Assembly (NCBI RefSeq): GCF_004944975.1
Contig: NZ_SPQG01000004.1
Location: forward strand, 162,569-226,568
Reading direction: 5' to 3'
Length of the DNA: 64,000 nt
Source: Halorhabdus amylolytica
GTDB lineage: Archaea; Halobacteriota; Halobacteria; Halobacteriales; Haloarculaceae
Position numbers and translations under genes: made by a program. Positions 27,820-36,536 of this stretch are shown here, one piece after another. The notes beneath the pieces were generated by a model. That model was given only the letters and a program-made list of their open reading frames with translations. It was not told the origin of the DNA and made no database searches. The stretch's first letter is position 1. Every line of letters begins with the position of its first letter.

Positions 27820-28728
27820 TCAATCCGCTCGATCGAGATAAGTCAGCACACCCCGAACGTTCATGGCCGTCTCGCCGCGCCCCTTGTCTGGACCCCAGAT
27901 TTCGCTCGCAGCCGTCTCACCGGCGAAATGCTCGATCACTGCCTCGTCGTCTCCGAACTCGTTCCGGGCTGCCGCGACGGCCTGAACCCAGTCACTCAGT
28001 CGTCGGCCGTACCCCTCGAGCTGGTGGGTCCGGCGCGTCGGGCCGAAGTGAGAGTACAGCAACGTCTCCCGCCCCAGAGACTGGATTGTCTCGATGTCTC
28101 TCAGCGCAGCTTCCAGATCGAAATCCGGCGGCGGTGACGTCGGCTCCGCCCGGTCGCGTTCCGGGACGTACAGCCCGGCCGCGTCGCCAGTGAAGACGGC
28201 GTCGTTGGCGGGATCCTCGTAGACGACCTGGTGGGGGGCGTGCCCAGGTGCATGGTGGGCGATCAGATCGTGATCGCCGAGGTCGATCCGATCACCGTCT
28301 GTGAGCTCTCGGATCCGGTCTCCCGGAACCGGCTCGGGCTCGACGTAGTGGACGATCTGGTCGCCGACGGCCCGCCTGGTCCCCTCCCAGAGCCGCCCGG
28401 GGTCGACCAGATGGGGAGCGCCGATCTCGTGGACGACGATCGTCGCGTTCGGGCACGCCTCGGCGAGGAAACCGGCACCACCGGCGTGATCGAGGTGGAC
28501 GTGTGTCACGGCGATCACCTCGATATCCTCGGGCTCCAGCCCGGCGGCGTCGACGGCCTCCAGGACTCGCTCGTAGTTGGTGCCGATCCCGGTCTCGACG
28601 ATCGTCGGTCGTTCGGCATCTACGACGTATACCGAGCCGTATTCAGGGACGTCGTACATCCCAGTGTCGACGTAGTAGAGGTCCGAACACGAGCCGATCG
28701 TCACCCGTGTCACGTCGCCGATAACCAT
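27820..28728 (-). CDS. Metallo-beta-lactamase fold hydrolase
   Basis: A 302-residue MBL-fold protein with the zinc motif THVHLDHAGG (about 75-84), later ligands in AHHAPGHAPHQ and VFTGDAAG, and a final His in LLYSHFGPT. Layout resembles glyoxalase-II-like and RNase-Z-like hydrolases; the substrate is unknown. The start at 28728 is chosen because the 20 upstream in-frame residues are basic and non-conserved. It sits just downstream of the L40e gene on the same strand. Confidence 0.85.
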   Translation of the reverse strand: MVIGDVTRVTIGSCSDLYYVDTGMYDVPEYGSVYVVDAERPTIVETGIGTNYERVLEAVDAAGLEPEDIEVIAVTHVHLDHAGGAGFLAEACPNATIVVHEIGAPHLVDPGRLWEGTRRAVGDQIVHYVEPEPVPGDRIRELTDGDRIDLGDHDLIAHHAPGHAPHQVVYEDPANDAVFTGDAAGLYVPERDRAEPTSPPPDFDLEAALRDIETIQSLGRETLLYSHFGPTRRTHQLEGYGRRLSDWVQAVAAARNEFGDDEAVIEHFAGETAASEIWGPDKGRGETAMNVRGVLTYLDRAD

Positions 28729-28807
28729 GTCTAGTCGGGAGTGAGTGCGGGAGAAAAGCGTTCCCACTCGGGGACGTCGGCGGCACACAGGCGCCGGCAG
28801 CGACCGT

Positions 28808-28957
28808 TCAGGCCGAGCGGGGTTCTTTGGCCTTCGGACGGAGTTTGCCGTACCCGCACTTGCGACACTGGCTGGCGCGTTCGGGGTTCCGTGCGTTACA
28901 GCGCATGCAGATCTGCTTCTCGAGGAGTCGATCCTCTGCTTTCTCGAATCTGGCCAT
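28808..28957 (-). CDS. rpl40e: 50S ribosomal protein L40e
   Basis: A 49-residue zinc-ribbon ribosomal protein, easily missed because it is short. It has ICMRCNARN and [11 protein letters not shown], giving the C4 zinc site, between a charged N-terminus ([15 protein letters not shown]) and the lysine/arginine-rich tail LRPKAKEP. It is a component of the archaeal large ribosomal subunit. An AT-rich stretch CTTAAAC on its strand about 26-33 nt upstream fits a promoter. The MBL gene follows after 79 nt. Confidence 0.95.
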   Translation of the reverse strand: MARFEKAEDRLLEKQICMRCNARNPERASQCRKCGYGKLRPKAKEPRSA

Positions 28958-29075
28958 CGTGAGCGGTGCTTACCGGCCGGTGCGTTTAAGCGTTTCCGAG
29001 TCGGCTTGCCCCGAGACCGTGCACTGTCCCTCCGTGCCCCGTCCGTGGCGCGGATGCGCCTGACAGACAGCCCTG

Positions 29076-29127
29076 CCAGGTCAATAGACGACGGACCATT
29101 CCCAGGTCAATAGACGACGGACCATTC
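29076..29127 (+). repeat. Perfect 26-bp tandem duplication upstream of the enolase-superfamily gene
   Basis: The unit CCAGGTCAATAGACGACGGA plus six bases occurs exactly twice (29076-29101 and 29102-29127). The second copy ends at the likely core promoter, about 28 nt before the ATG at 29156. Confidence 0.95.
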
Positions 29128-29155
29128 ATACGTGATCCGTCCGTGAGTCGGGGAC

Positions 29156-30202
29156 ATGGACTACGGGGCCATCGCCGAACTGCCGGTAACCATCGAGTCA
29201 CACGAGCTGACCCTCAACGAACGGGAGACTTCGAGCGGGTTCGAGCGGGTCACGACGACGGTCACGTTACGTGGCGAGGACGCGGTCGGTCGTGGCGAGG
29301 ACGTTACCTACGATACAGAGGACCATCGGGCACTGGCGGCCAGCACGCCCCTCATGTTCGCCGGCGAGTACACGATCGACTCCTTCTCGGCGGCCGTCGG
29401 AGAGATGTCCCTCTTTCCAAGCGGTCCACAGCGTCCCCCGTCGCGACGCTACCGGCGCTGGGCCGTCGAGAGTGCCGCCCTCGATCTGGCGTTGAAACAG
29501 ACCGGGAGATCCCTCGCCGAGGTCCTCGATCGATCGTTCGATCCCGTCAGCTACGTCGTCAGCACGCGTCTCGGCGAACCACCAACTACCGACCGACTTG
29601 ATGCGATCCGAGAGGCCTACCCCGACGCGGCGTTCAAGCTGGATCCCACCGTCGAGTGGTCCCCGGCGTTGATCAAGTCAGTCGCCGAGCGTGACGTCGT
29701 CCGGATTCTCGACCTGAAGGGCCAGTACGCCCACGCCGATGTCCACCAGCCAGCCAACCGCTCGCTGTACGAACGGCTGTTCGCTGCCTTCCCGGATGCC
29801 ATCATCGAGGATCCGGCCGTCACCGAGGAGACCAGACCCCTTCTGACGGACCAGGCCGACCGCCTCGCCTGGGACGTGCCCGTGACCGACGTCGAGTCGC
29901 TCGGAACGGTGCCGTTCGAACCGAACTGGATCAACGTCAAGCCCTCCCGGATCGGAACGATCGCTGACCTCTGTGCGGTCGTCTCCCACTGCGAGGAGCA
30001 CGGGATCGGGATGTACGGCGGCGGCCAGTTCGAACTCGACGTGGGACGTCCACAGATCCAGGCGCTGGCGTCGCTTTGCTATCCCGACGCCCCCAACGAC
30101 GTTGCGCCGAAGGGCTTCAACGACCCCGAAGTGGGTTCGGATCTACCAACGAGCCCGCTCGATCCGCCCGGAGACCAACCGGGATTCGGCCGTAGCGAGT
30201 GA
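29156..30202 (+). CDS. Enolase-superfamily protein (muconate/mandelate-type)
   Basis: A 348-residue protein of the enolase superfamily, whose enzymes abstract a proton alpha to a carboxylate with Mg2+. The barrel shows a KxD-like catalytic segment FKLDPT, a metal ligand strand RILDLKG, IIEDPAV, and a late NVKPSRIG loop. The N-terminal capping domain is only weakly similar. The spacing is not identical to a named enzyme such as OSB synthase or dipeptide epimerase, so the reaction is open. The C-terminal 45 residues are Pro/Asp-rich. It is a monocistronic unit. Confidence 0.7.
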   Translation: MDYGAIAELPVTIESHELTLNERETSSGFERVTTTVTLRGEDAVGRGEDVTYDTEDHRALAASTPLMFAGEYTIDSFSAAVGEMSLFPSGPQRPPSRRYRRWAVESAALDLALKQTGRSLAEVLDRSFDPVSYVVSTRLGEPPTTDRLDAIREAYPDAAFKLDPTVEWSPALIKSVAERDVVRILDLKGQYAHADVHQPANRSLYERLFAAFPDAIIEDPAVTEETRPLLTDQADRLAWDVPVTDVESLGTVPFEPNWINVKPSRIGTIADLCAVVSHCEEHGIGMYGGGQFELDVGRPQIQALASLCYPDAPNDVAPKGFNDPEVGSDLPTSPLDPPGDQPGFGRSE

Positions 30203-30223
30203 CCGGACGGTGCCACCGTCGCG

Positions 30224-30724
30224 TCAATCGGATTCCTCCGCGAGGTAGTCGTCCTGGACGTCGAGAACGGCCGTTGAGTCCGCACAGGCCGCGTAGCGTT
30301 CGAGGGGTTCGGCGTTGAGCTCCAGAAAGGTGTGTCCCCAGGTGAATTTCGAGAGGAGCCCCTCGGCCTGCTCGCGTTCGCCGAGGATGACGAGCGCGCC
30401 CGCGAAGGCTTCGACGGTCGACAACTGGAACGGCGTCCCGTAGTTGACGGGGTTGGCGGCGACCAGGAACGGCAGCGAGCGCCCGACGCCCGGAAGATCG
30501 AAGGCCTCCGCCTCGGCGGTCTCCCACGAGCAGTCCAGAGCGATCAGTCGACCGTGGTCGTCGTCGGCCGGCGAGAGCGCACGCTCGGCGAAGGGGTTGA
30601 GGACGATCCCGGGCGGCACCGACCGGGGCGAGCGGTGGAGCGTTGCCAGGTCGAAGCGGGCGAGCTTCCGGGCCGTGCACTTCTCGGGGTCGTCGTCGCC
30701 CTCGTAGCGGACGTGGAGTTCCAC
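30224..30724 (-). CDS. tsr3: Tsr3, 16S rRNA aminocarboxypropyltransferase
   Basis: Transfers the aminocarboxypropyl group of SAM to a hypermodified uridine of small-subunit rRNA. Family motifs [13 protein letters not shown] (about 12-24), [14 protein letters not shown] (about 41-54), ALDCSWE (about 62-68) and [13 protein letters not shown] (about 84-96) are all present. At 166 residues it is near the archaeal minimum. It converges on the enolase-superfamily gene and diverges from the peroxiredoxin-like gene. Confidence 0.92.
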   Translation of the reverse strand: MELHVRYEGDDDPEKCTARKLARFDLATLHRSPRSVPPGIVLNPFAERALSPADDDHGRLIALDCSWETAEAEAFDLPGVGRSLPFLVAANPVNYGTPFQLSTVEAFAGALVILGEREQAEGLLSKFTWGHTFLELNAEPLERYAACADSTAVLDVQDDYLAEESD

Positions 30725-30800
30725 GGAGAGGCTTTTTCACGACGAGACAAAAGCGATACGGAGAGGCACGCTTAACACGGATGGCTCGAAACCGACAGGT

Positions 30801-32255
30801 ATGCTTCAGGTGGGCGAAGACGCTCTCACGTTCGAACTGCCCGCCGTCGTCGAGAGTGAGATCCAACAGATCGATCTGGGGGAGTACCTCGGCGAAGAGA
30901 TCGTCGTCCTGGTGTTCTATCCGGGGGACTTCAATCCGGCCTGTGGCGAGGACAGCGACCTCGAGGAGCTCGATCTCTTCACGATGCAGCCCGACGTGAC
31001 CGTGATCGGCGTTGCTCCCGACACGCTCTACAGTCACCGTCGGTTCGCCGAGGCGTACGACCTCGCGATCCCGCTGGCTGCGGACACCCGCGGGGAGGTG
31101 GCCGCCGCCTACGAGGTCGACCACGAGGACGAACACGGCCAGTCGGTCCCCGAACGAGCGGTGTTCGTCGTCGATCTCGACGGGACGATCCAGTACGCCT
31201 GGTCGACACGGGATCCGCTACAATTGCCCGACAGCGAGGCGATCCAGCGCGCGGTTGGGGACATCGGCGGCGACGCGGCGGCCGTCTCGCGCTATCGGGT
31301 CGGCCACGCCCACTACGTCGAGGGGCGACGCGGATTCACCAGCGCGATGAGCGCCTTCCGGGAGCACGAGTGGATGGTCGCCCGGTCGGACTTCGAACGA
31401 GCCCGCGAGGAGTTCACTACTGCGGCCGAGCAGTTCGCCACAGCCGGCCGGTTCGTCGGCCACGCCGAACTGGCCGATCACTTCGAGCGCGCCCGCCTGA
31501 AGGCAAACGCCCTCTGGCAGGCCGCCGACTGGCTGGCCGACGCGGCCGACGCCTTCGCAAGCGGCGACGGCGAGGAGGGCAACGCTTACCGTTCGGACGC
31601 CGAAAATCCCCTGGAGACGGCGCGGGACCTGGCTGAACCGCTCGATCCCGACGACATCACCGTCGACGACAGGACGGTGTCGATCGACGCCGACGCGCTG
31701 GCCGAGGCGGACACCGTCTCCGCGATGGAAGCAATCCGGGCGGAGTTCGACGGCGAGGAGGCGGCCGGGGGCGTGGAACTGGAACTCGATGCAGTCTCCC
31801 TGGACGACGACGGGGAGGACCTCCCCGACCGGGACGGGCCCGATACCGACGCCGCGAAGCGGATCCGCGAGTACGCCGGCGTCGGGATGGACATCAGTGA
31901 TCCCGAGGGGGCCGGGGACGACCAGATCGCCGACGCACTCGCCGCGGCTGACGAGGCAGACGACCCGGCCGACGGGACCGACGCCGCGCCGAGCGAGGCG
32001 GGGAGACCGGAGACGTCCCTCGACGACGTGCCCGAACAGTCCCACCCGGACGAGACGGCCGCGGGCGACCGGCCGGCCGAACAGGGCGAGGGAGCCGGTC
32101 GGGACAGTGCAGCGGCCGAGGACTCTGCGGCTGGCGACGACTCCGCGGCGAGCGAGGGCGACGCTGCCGACGCCGAAACGGACGTGACCGAGGAAGAGAT
32201 CGAGGAGATCGCCGAGGAGTTGCAGTCCCAGAACGGCGAGGAGAGACAGTCCTGA
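30801..32255 (+). CDS. Peroxiredoxin-like (AhpC/TSA) domain fused to a helical domain and acidic tail
   Basis: A 484-residue protein. Residues 1-160 are a thioredoxin-fold peroxiredoxin with the peroxidatic Cys48 in FYPGDFNPACGED; it is the only cysteine in the protein, so this would be a 1-Cys type. The usual Thr three residues before the Cys is Asn45. Residues about 165-280 form alpha-helical, TPR-like repeats (ARSDFERAREEFTTAAEQFA). Residues about 330-484 are a very acidic, low-complexity tail. A role in peroxide reduction or redox sensing is likely, with the helical part perhaps binding a partner. The whole architecture is not one I recognise as named. Confidence 0.75.
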   Translation: MLQVGEDALTFELPAVVESEIQQIDLGEYLGEEIVVLVFYPGDFNPACGEDSDLEELDLFTMQPDVTVIGVAPDTLYSHRRFAEAYDLAIPLAADTRGEVAAAYEVDHEDEHGQSVPERAVFVVDLDGTIQYAWSTRDPLQLPDSEAIQRAVGDIGGDAAAVSRYRVGHAHYVEGRRGFTSAMSAFREHEWMVARSDFERAREEFTTAAEQFATAGRFVGHAELADHFERARLKANALWQAADWLADAADAFASGDGEEGNAYRSDAENPLETARDLAEPLDPDDITVDDRTVSIDADALAEADTVSAMEAIRAEFDGEEAAGGVELELDAVSLDDDGEDLPDRDGPDTDAAKRIREYAGVGMDISDPEGAGDDQIADALAAADEADDPADGTDAAPSEAGRPETSLDDVPEQSHPDETAAGDRPAEQGEGAGRDSAAAEDSAAGDDSAASEGDAADAETDVTEEEIEEIAEELQSQNGEERQS

Positions 32256-32336
32256 TCTGCCGCCGCTTCCCGAGTGGGTCTCGGACGGCCGGAACCGATT
32301 CGAGAAACCCTTCTGTCCGGTCGTCGTGGATCAACC

Positions 32337-32675
32337 ATGCCCGCAGCCGATCACCCAGACCACGTGCGATCGTTCTACGACGCCCTCGACGACCACCGCT
32401 ACGATCGCCTGGCCGACCTGCTGGCACCCGATTTCGTCCACGATCGGCCAGGGCTCACCCTCGAAGGCAGGGATCGGTTCGTCCAGTTCATGCGCGAGGA
32501 GCGGCCCGACCCCGACACCAGCCACCCGGTCGACGCGATCTATCGCGACGGCGGGGGCGAACTCGCGGCGCGTGGCCGCCTGCTGGACGACGACGGCGAG
32601 GAAATGGCTGCCTTCGTGGACGTCTTCGGATTCGGCGATGACGGGATCGAATCGGTGCGGACGTACACCCGCTGA
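32337..32675 (+). CDS. SnoaL/NTF2-like small protein
   Basis: A 112-residue protein with the NTF2-like cone-fold pattern: VRSFYDALDDHRYDRLADLLAPDFVHD, then RDRFVQFMRE and beta strands ending DGIESVRTYTR. Members are ligand-binding proteins or small isomerases; none is specifically identified. The ATG at 32337 is preferred because the 21 preceding in-frame residues are not conserved-looking. Its stop abuts the converging membrane gene. Confidence 0.75.
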   Translation: MPAADHPDHVRSFYDALDDHRYDRLADLLAPDFVHDRPGLTLEGRDRFVQFMREERPDPDTSHPVDAIYRDGGGELAARGRLLDDDGEEMAAFVDVFGFGDDGIESVRTYTR

Positions 32676-32993
32676 TCAATGAGTATCCGCACGCGGGTCG
32701 GTTTTGACGACCCTGTCGAGTCCCTCCCGAAGCCGTCGGCCCGTCGTGAGCAGTCCCCAGTGGAACGCGACCAGGTAACTGACCACGAGAATGGCGATCC
32801 GCGTGGGCAGGTACATCCACGACCAGCCCGGGACGAACACCCACCCGAAGGAAGCCGGAATGAGGAACACCGTCACGCCCAGGAACGTGAGCGCGCTTCT
32901 GAGAGACGGTTGCCGATCACGGACTTCCATCACGGCGAGGACGACTGCCACCAGAACGGCTCCCCCCACCCCAGCACCGAGAGCCAGACTCAA
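32676..32993 (-). CDS. Small membrane protein (three helices)
   Basis: A 105-residue hydrophobic protein with helices at about 3-22, 33-52 and 58-80, then a basic C-terminus. It starts with TTG six nucleotides after the stop of a 33-codon frame lying in the same reading frame, so it may be the second half of one gene with an in-frame TGA. Function unknown. Confidence 0.5.
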   Translation of the reverse strand: MSLALGAGVGGAVLVAVVLAVMEVRDRQPSLRSALTFLGVTVFLIPASFGWVFVPGWSWMYLPTRIAILVVSYLVAFHWGLLTTGRRLREGLDRVVKTDPRADTH

Positions 32994-32999
32994 GGACGC

Positions 33000-33101
33000 T
33001 CAGACGACAAGGAGTTTGATGTACTCCGCCGTCTCGGTGACGAGGAGTCGGGCGATCGCGCCCGCCGTGATCGACTCGTTCGGGAGCGGTGGCACTACCA
33101 C
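33000..33101 (-). CDS. Candidate 33-residue microprotein upstream of the membrane gene
   Basis: A GTG-initiated frame reading MVVPPLPNESITAGAIARLL and 13 more residues, ending TGA. An AT-rich stretch CTATTTGTC on its strand about 14-24 nt upstream could be a promoter for a leaderless transcript. It is in the same frame as the membrane protein that follows. Confidence 0.35.
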   Translation of the reverse strand: MVVPPLPNESITAGAIARLLVTETAEYIKLLVV

Positions 33102-33165
33102 GTTGTTTTTGATTGAGACAAATAGGGGTTCGGGATACCGTCGGTCGACGTTCGGGTCCGCCGCC

Positions 33166-34641
33166 TCAATGTCCCTCGTCGTGAGGATTCAGCGTCGTTC
33201 CGTACTGGTCGACGTGCTCGGTGTACTCGATGAATCGCGGCGCGTCGGGGTCGAAGGGTCGTTCCAGCGCTTCGAAGGCCTTCTTCTTGTCCCAGGACTG
33301 CAGGCCACCGATGGCCGAGCGGTCCTCCAGGTCGTGATAGTCCAGGTCGTCCTTCGTCAGGTTCCAGGCGTCCAGTCCCGCCTCGGTACGGACGATCACG
33401 CTCGAATACTCGTCGCTCGATCCGACGGAGCCAACCGTCAGATCAGCACAGTAGCCGGTGAAGTCCGCGCACTCGTCACAGCCCTTCAGGGCGGCGTCAT
33501 GGAAGTTCTCGACGTCCTCGTCGACGATCAACTCGCCGTCGTGATCGTAGACCATCAGCTTCCCGTCGAGGACGTCCATCTTGCCGACCTCCGCAAGCTC
33601 GATGTCCCGCTGCTCGACGAGTTGCTCGCCCATCAGGCGCTCGTAGTTGAAGTTCTTCGTACACATCAAGGCGATGGCGTAGTCGATCGCCCGGACGCCC
33701 TCCTCGTGGCTGCCGTACTCCCACTGGAAGTCCTGCAGCGCACGGATCCCCTCGATCTCGCAGGGCGTGCCCACGAGGGCAAGTGAGGCGTCCTCGATCG
33801 GCCCGTCGATCTTGTAATCCCACTGCTGCAGGTCGAGGTTGCCCAGCGCCATCGTCTGGGTGTAGATCGAGCCCGCGTTTGCGATACACTCCTCGGGGGT
33901 GGTGGCGAGAAAGGCCTCGGCCTTCCAGGGATCGTCCTCGCTCTCGGTAGCGATGAGCGCGCCGTCGATCTCGCCCGCTTCTAACAGATGGACCAGGACA
34001 CTCGTGACGAGGCCGCCGTCCTGAGCGTTCTCCTGCCAGTCGTCCTCGACCTTGGCGCTGAACTCGGTGATCGGATCACCGGCCCCCGAGACGTTGTCGT
34101 CGCCGCCAGTAACCACCCACTGCCGTTCGTATCGCAGGCCGCCGCGGGGACAGAAGTCCCAGCACAGCGAGCAGCCGGTACACATCTTGACGAGTTCCGG
34201 CAGGCCATTTTCGTCGACGCCGATGGAGTCGCTGGGACACGAGGCGACGCAGGTCCCACACTGGATGCACCGGCCGTCATCGATGACGGCGTCGTCCAGT
34301 TCCATGAACCACGTCTTCTCCGCTGGCGTCTCGATGTCACTCATCCGCGAGCGGATCTCGTAGGACGGCGTGTCGAGTTCGAGGTGCTCCTCGCCCGGTC
34401 GCTGGACGCGCTGATCGGGTGGCGTCTCGTAGACATCCTGGCTCTCCTCGCGGGCGGGTTCGGTGAACTCCATGTCCCGGAGTTGTCCGTTCTCGTCGAC
34501 GTTCGCGGGGCGCGATCCGCCATCCGGTGCGACCTCGGACTGGCAGCCACAGGACGACCCACAGCCACAGGCGTCGCCCTGGTCATTTTCGGACTCGTCC
34601 CGGTTTTCCCCGGGCACGCCCGGGAGAGGATCGTCAGTCAT
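33166..34641 (-). CDS. FrhB/FpoF-family F420 oxidoreductase subunit with two [4Fe-4S] clusters
   Basis: A 491-residue member of the coenzyme F420 hydrogenase/dehydrogenase beta-subunit family. Relatives bind FAD and F420H2 and pass electrons to iron-sulfur clusters. It has two ferredoxin-type clusters: Cys125, 128, 131, 135 (CIQCGTCVASCP) and Cys154, 157, 160, 164 (CTGCSLCWDFCP). The FrhB N- and C-terminal domains follow (GTPCEIEGIRALQ, FNYERLMGEQL, CADFTGYCADLTVG). An unusual N-terminal cysteine knot CGCGSSCGC (residues 25-33) precedes them. The start overlaps the upstream sulfite/nitrite reductase stop by 8 nt, so it likely supplies F420H2-derived electrons to that enzyme. Confidence 0.85.
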   Translation of the reverse strand: MTDDPLPGVPGENRDESENDQGDACGCGSSCGCQSEVAPDGGSRPANVDENGQLRDMEFTEPAREESQDVYETPPDQRVQRPGEEHLELDTPSYEIRSRMSDIETPAEKTWFMELDDAVIDDGRCIQCGTCVASCPSDSIGVDENGLPELVKMCTGCSLCWDFCPRGGLRYERQWVVTGGDDNVSGAGDPITEFSAKVEDDWQENAQDGGLVTSVLVHLLEAGEIDGALIATESEDDPWKAEAFLATTPEECIANAGSIYTQTMALGNLDLQQWDYKIDGPIEDASLALVGTPCEIEGIRALQDFQWEYGSHEEGVRAIDYAIALMCTKNFNYERLMGEQLVEQRDIELAEVGKMDVLDGKLMVYDHDGELIVDEDVENFHDAALKGCDECADFTGYCADLTVGSVGSSDEYSSVIVRTEAGLDAWNLTKDDLDYHDLEDRSAIGGLQSWDKKKAFEALERPFDPDAPRFIEYTEHVDQYGTTLNPHDEGH

Positions 34642-36406
34642 CACTCGACCCCCGTCCGCCCGTCTCCTGGGTGACTCCGGCCGCGACCGGGGCGTCGGCC
34701 CGCTGCATGATCGATCGCAGGCGGTCGTTCTCGACGCGGCGACACCACGCATAGAAGCGTTCGCCCTCCTCGCGCTCCTCGGCGTAGGCCGCGAACAGCT
34801 CCTCCAGGGCGGGAATCACGGCCCGCGCCGGCACCGCCGTTTCGACCCAGTCGAGGAACTCGTTGTCGGTCCCGAGCGCGCCGCCCAGGCCGAAGTCCAT
34901 CCCCTCGACGATCGCGTCACCCTCGACGTTCGTCGAGTCTTCGGGTTCATCTAGCTTCACCGTCTCGCCACGGAACCCGATGTCTGCGATCTGGGGCTGG
35001 GCACAGGAGGCCGAACAGCCAGACATGTGCATCCGCACCACGTCTAAATCGTCAGGCGTGTCGATCCGCCGGTCGAGTGCCTTCGCCCACCGATAGACCC
35101 GATTTTTGGTCTCGATGATCCCGTAGTTGCAGAACTCCGAGCCCGTACAGCCGACCGCACCCCGCGAGAACGGGCCGGGATCGGGGCTGTACTTCCGCGC
35201 GAACGGCTCGGCCATGAGGTCGCCGACGTTCTCGGCCGGGATGTGGGTGATGAGAAAGTTCTGGTCGGTCGCCAGCCGGATCGAGGCCTCGTCAGTGCCG
35301 TACTTCCTGGCGGCGCGGGCGGCTTCGACGAACTCCTCGCCGCTCATCCGGCCGGCGATGACGTTGAAGCCGACGTACTTCAGCCCCTCTGTCTTCTGAT
35401 CGTGGACGCCGACGTGATCGCCGGTGTAGCCCTCGGTGAGGTCGAGGCCGCTCTCGGGCAGGTCGACCGAACAGCGCCGCCGGACCGCGGCCTCGAACTC
35501 CTCAGTGCCGAGCTGTTCGACCAGGTACCGCATCCGGCAGACACCCCGATTCGACCGGTCGCCCAGTTCCTTGAACGTCTGGGCGATGGCGAGACAGAAC
35601 TCCACAGCGTCCTCCGGCGGGATGAAGACGTCCATCTGAGTGGCCATTCGGGGTCCGTCCGAGAGGCCGCCCCCGACCTTGCAGTGAAAGCCGTAGATGT
35701 CCTCGCCACCGTCGGACGAGTCCGACGAGTCCCCAGCCTCGTCAGAGACGTCAACGGTCTTCCGCGCCGGCGTCAGTCCGACGTCGTTGATCTGGGACTG
35801 CCCACAATCGTGGGCACAGCCCGTGATGGTCATCTTGAACTTCCGGGGCAGGTTGGCGTACTCCCGGTTCTCGGTGAAAAACTCGTTGACGGCATCGATC
35901 ACCGGTTGGGCGTCGAAACACTCGTGGTCGTCCAGTCCGGCGGCGGGACACCCCAAGACGTTTCGGGCGGAGTCGCCACATCCCTGGATCGTCGTCAGGC
36001 CGACCTCGTCGTAGGTCTCCCAGATGCCGGGGACGTCCTCGACCTCGATCCAGTGCATCTGGATGTCCTGGCGCGTCGTGATATCGAGATACGCATCGCC
36101 CCAGATTTCGTTCTGTGCTTCGCCCCCGTGTTCGTCGGGTGCGGTGGCGTACGCCGTCGCCACCTCGCCGATCACCTCGGCCTGCTCGGGCGTGAGGTAC
36201 CCGCCGGGCACCTTCGTGCGCTTCATGAAGAAGTCGTCGTGCTCGCCGTGGGCGTACAGGCCGGCCCACTTCAGGCGCTCCCACTCGCCGTCGCCCGCCC
36301 GGTCCTCTATCTCGTCGAAGGAGAGTTCGCTCTCGGCGTACTCGCGGACGTCTTCGATCACGTCGAGGGGGTGTTTCTCCTGTTTCCAGTGCTCTACTGT
36401 ATTCAT
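34634..36406 (-). CDS. Siroheme-[4Fe-4S] sulfite/nitrite reductase
   Basis: A 590-residue assimilatory-type reductase catalysing the six-electron reduction of sulfite to sulfide or nitrite to ammonia. The siroheme/[4Fe-4S] ligands are Cys420, Cys426 (GCTGSEFCNYG) and Cys464, Cys468 (CSASCAQPQ). The pseudo-symmetric first half has GCGDSARNVLGCP (142-154) and GCAHDCGQSQ (196-205). A Ser/Asp-rich insert (DEAGDSSDSSDGGED, about 222-236) looks like expansion of a triplet tract. The ATG at 36406 is chosen over an in-frame start 21 codons earlier. The FrhB-family gene overlaps its 3' end. Sulfite versus nitrite cannot be decided by eye. Confidence 0.88.
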   Translation of the reverse strand: MNTVEHWKQEKHPLDVIEDVREYAESELSFDEIEDRAGDGEWERLKWAGLYAHGEHDDFFMKRTKVPGGYLTPEQAEVIGEVATAYATAPDEHGGEAQNEIWGDAYLDITTRQDIQMHWIEVEDVPGIWETYDEVGLTTIQGCGDSARNVLGCPAAGLDDHECFDAQPVIDAVNEFFTENREYANLPRKFKMTITGCAHDCGQSQINDVGLTPARKTVDVSDEAGDSSDSSDGGEDIYGFHCKVGGGLSDGPRMATQMDVFIPPEDAVEFCLAIAQTFKELGDRSNRGVCRMRYLVEQLGTEEFEAAVRRRCSVDLPESGLDLTEGYTGDHVGVHDQKTEGLKYVGFNVIAGRMSGEEFVEAARAARKYGTDEASIRLATDQNFLITHIPAENVGDLMAEPFARKYSPDPGPFSRGAVGCTGSEFCNYGIIETKNRVYRWAKALDRRIDTPDDLDVVRMHMSGCSASCAQPQIADIGFRGETVKLDEPEDSTNVEGDAIVEGMDFGLGGALGTDNEFLDWVETAVPARAVIPALEELFAAYAEEREEGERFYAWCRRVENDRLRSIMQRADAPVAAGVTQETGGRGSSDD

Positions 36407-36536
36407 ATGAATGACACGCGCTTCCAGTCCCGGACGGATAATCGTGATTGACACGGCAGTACGTGACAATGCTCGTGGGTAGGGGCGAGGCGTGCCGACA
36501 GCTACGACGTGGGCACGAAACTATCCGAGTGGGGAC

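Noticed and set aside
32676-33101. TGA as a selenocysteine codon
   Set aside because: No SECIS-like element or redox context, and the flanking residues do not resemble any selenoprotein.
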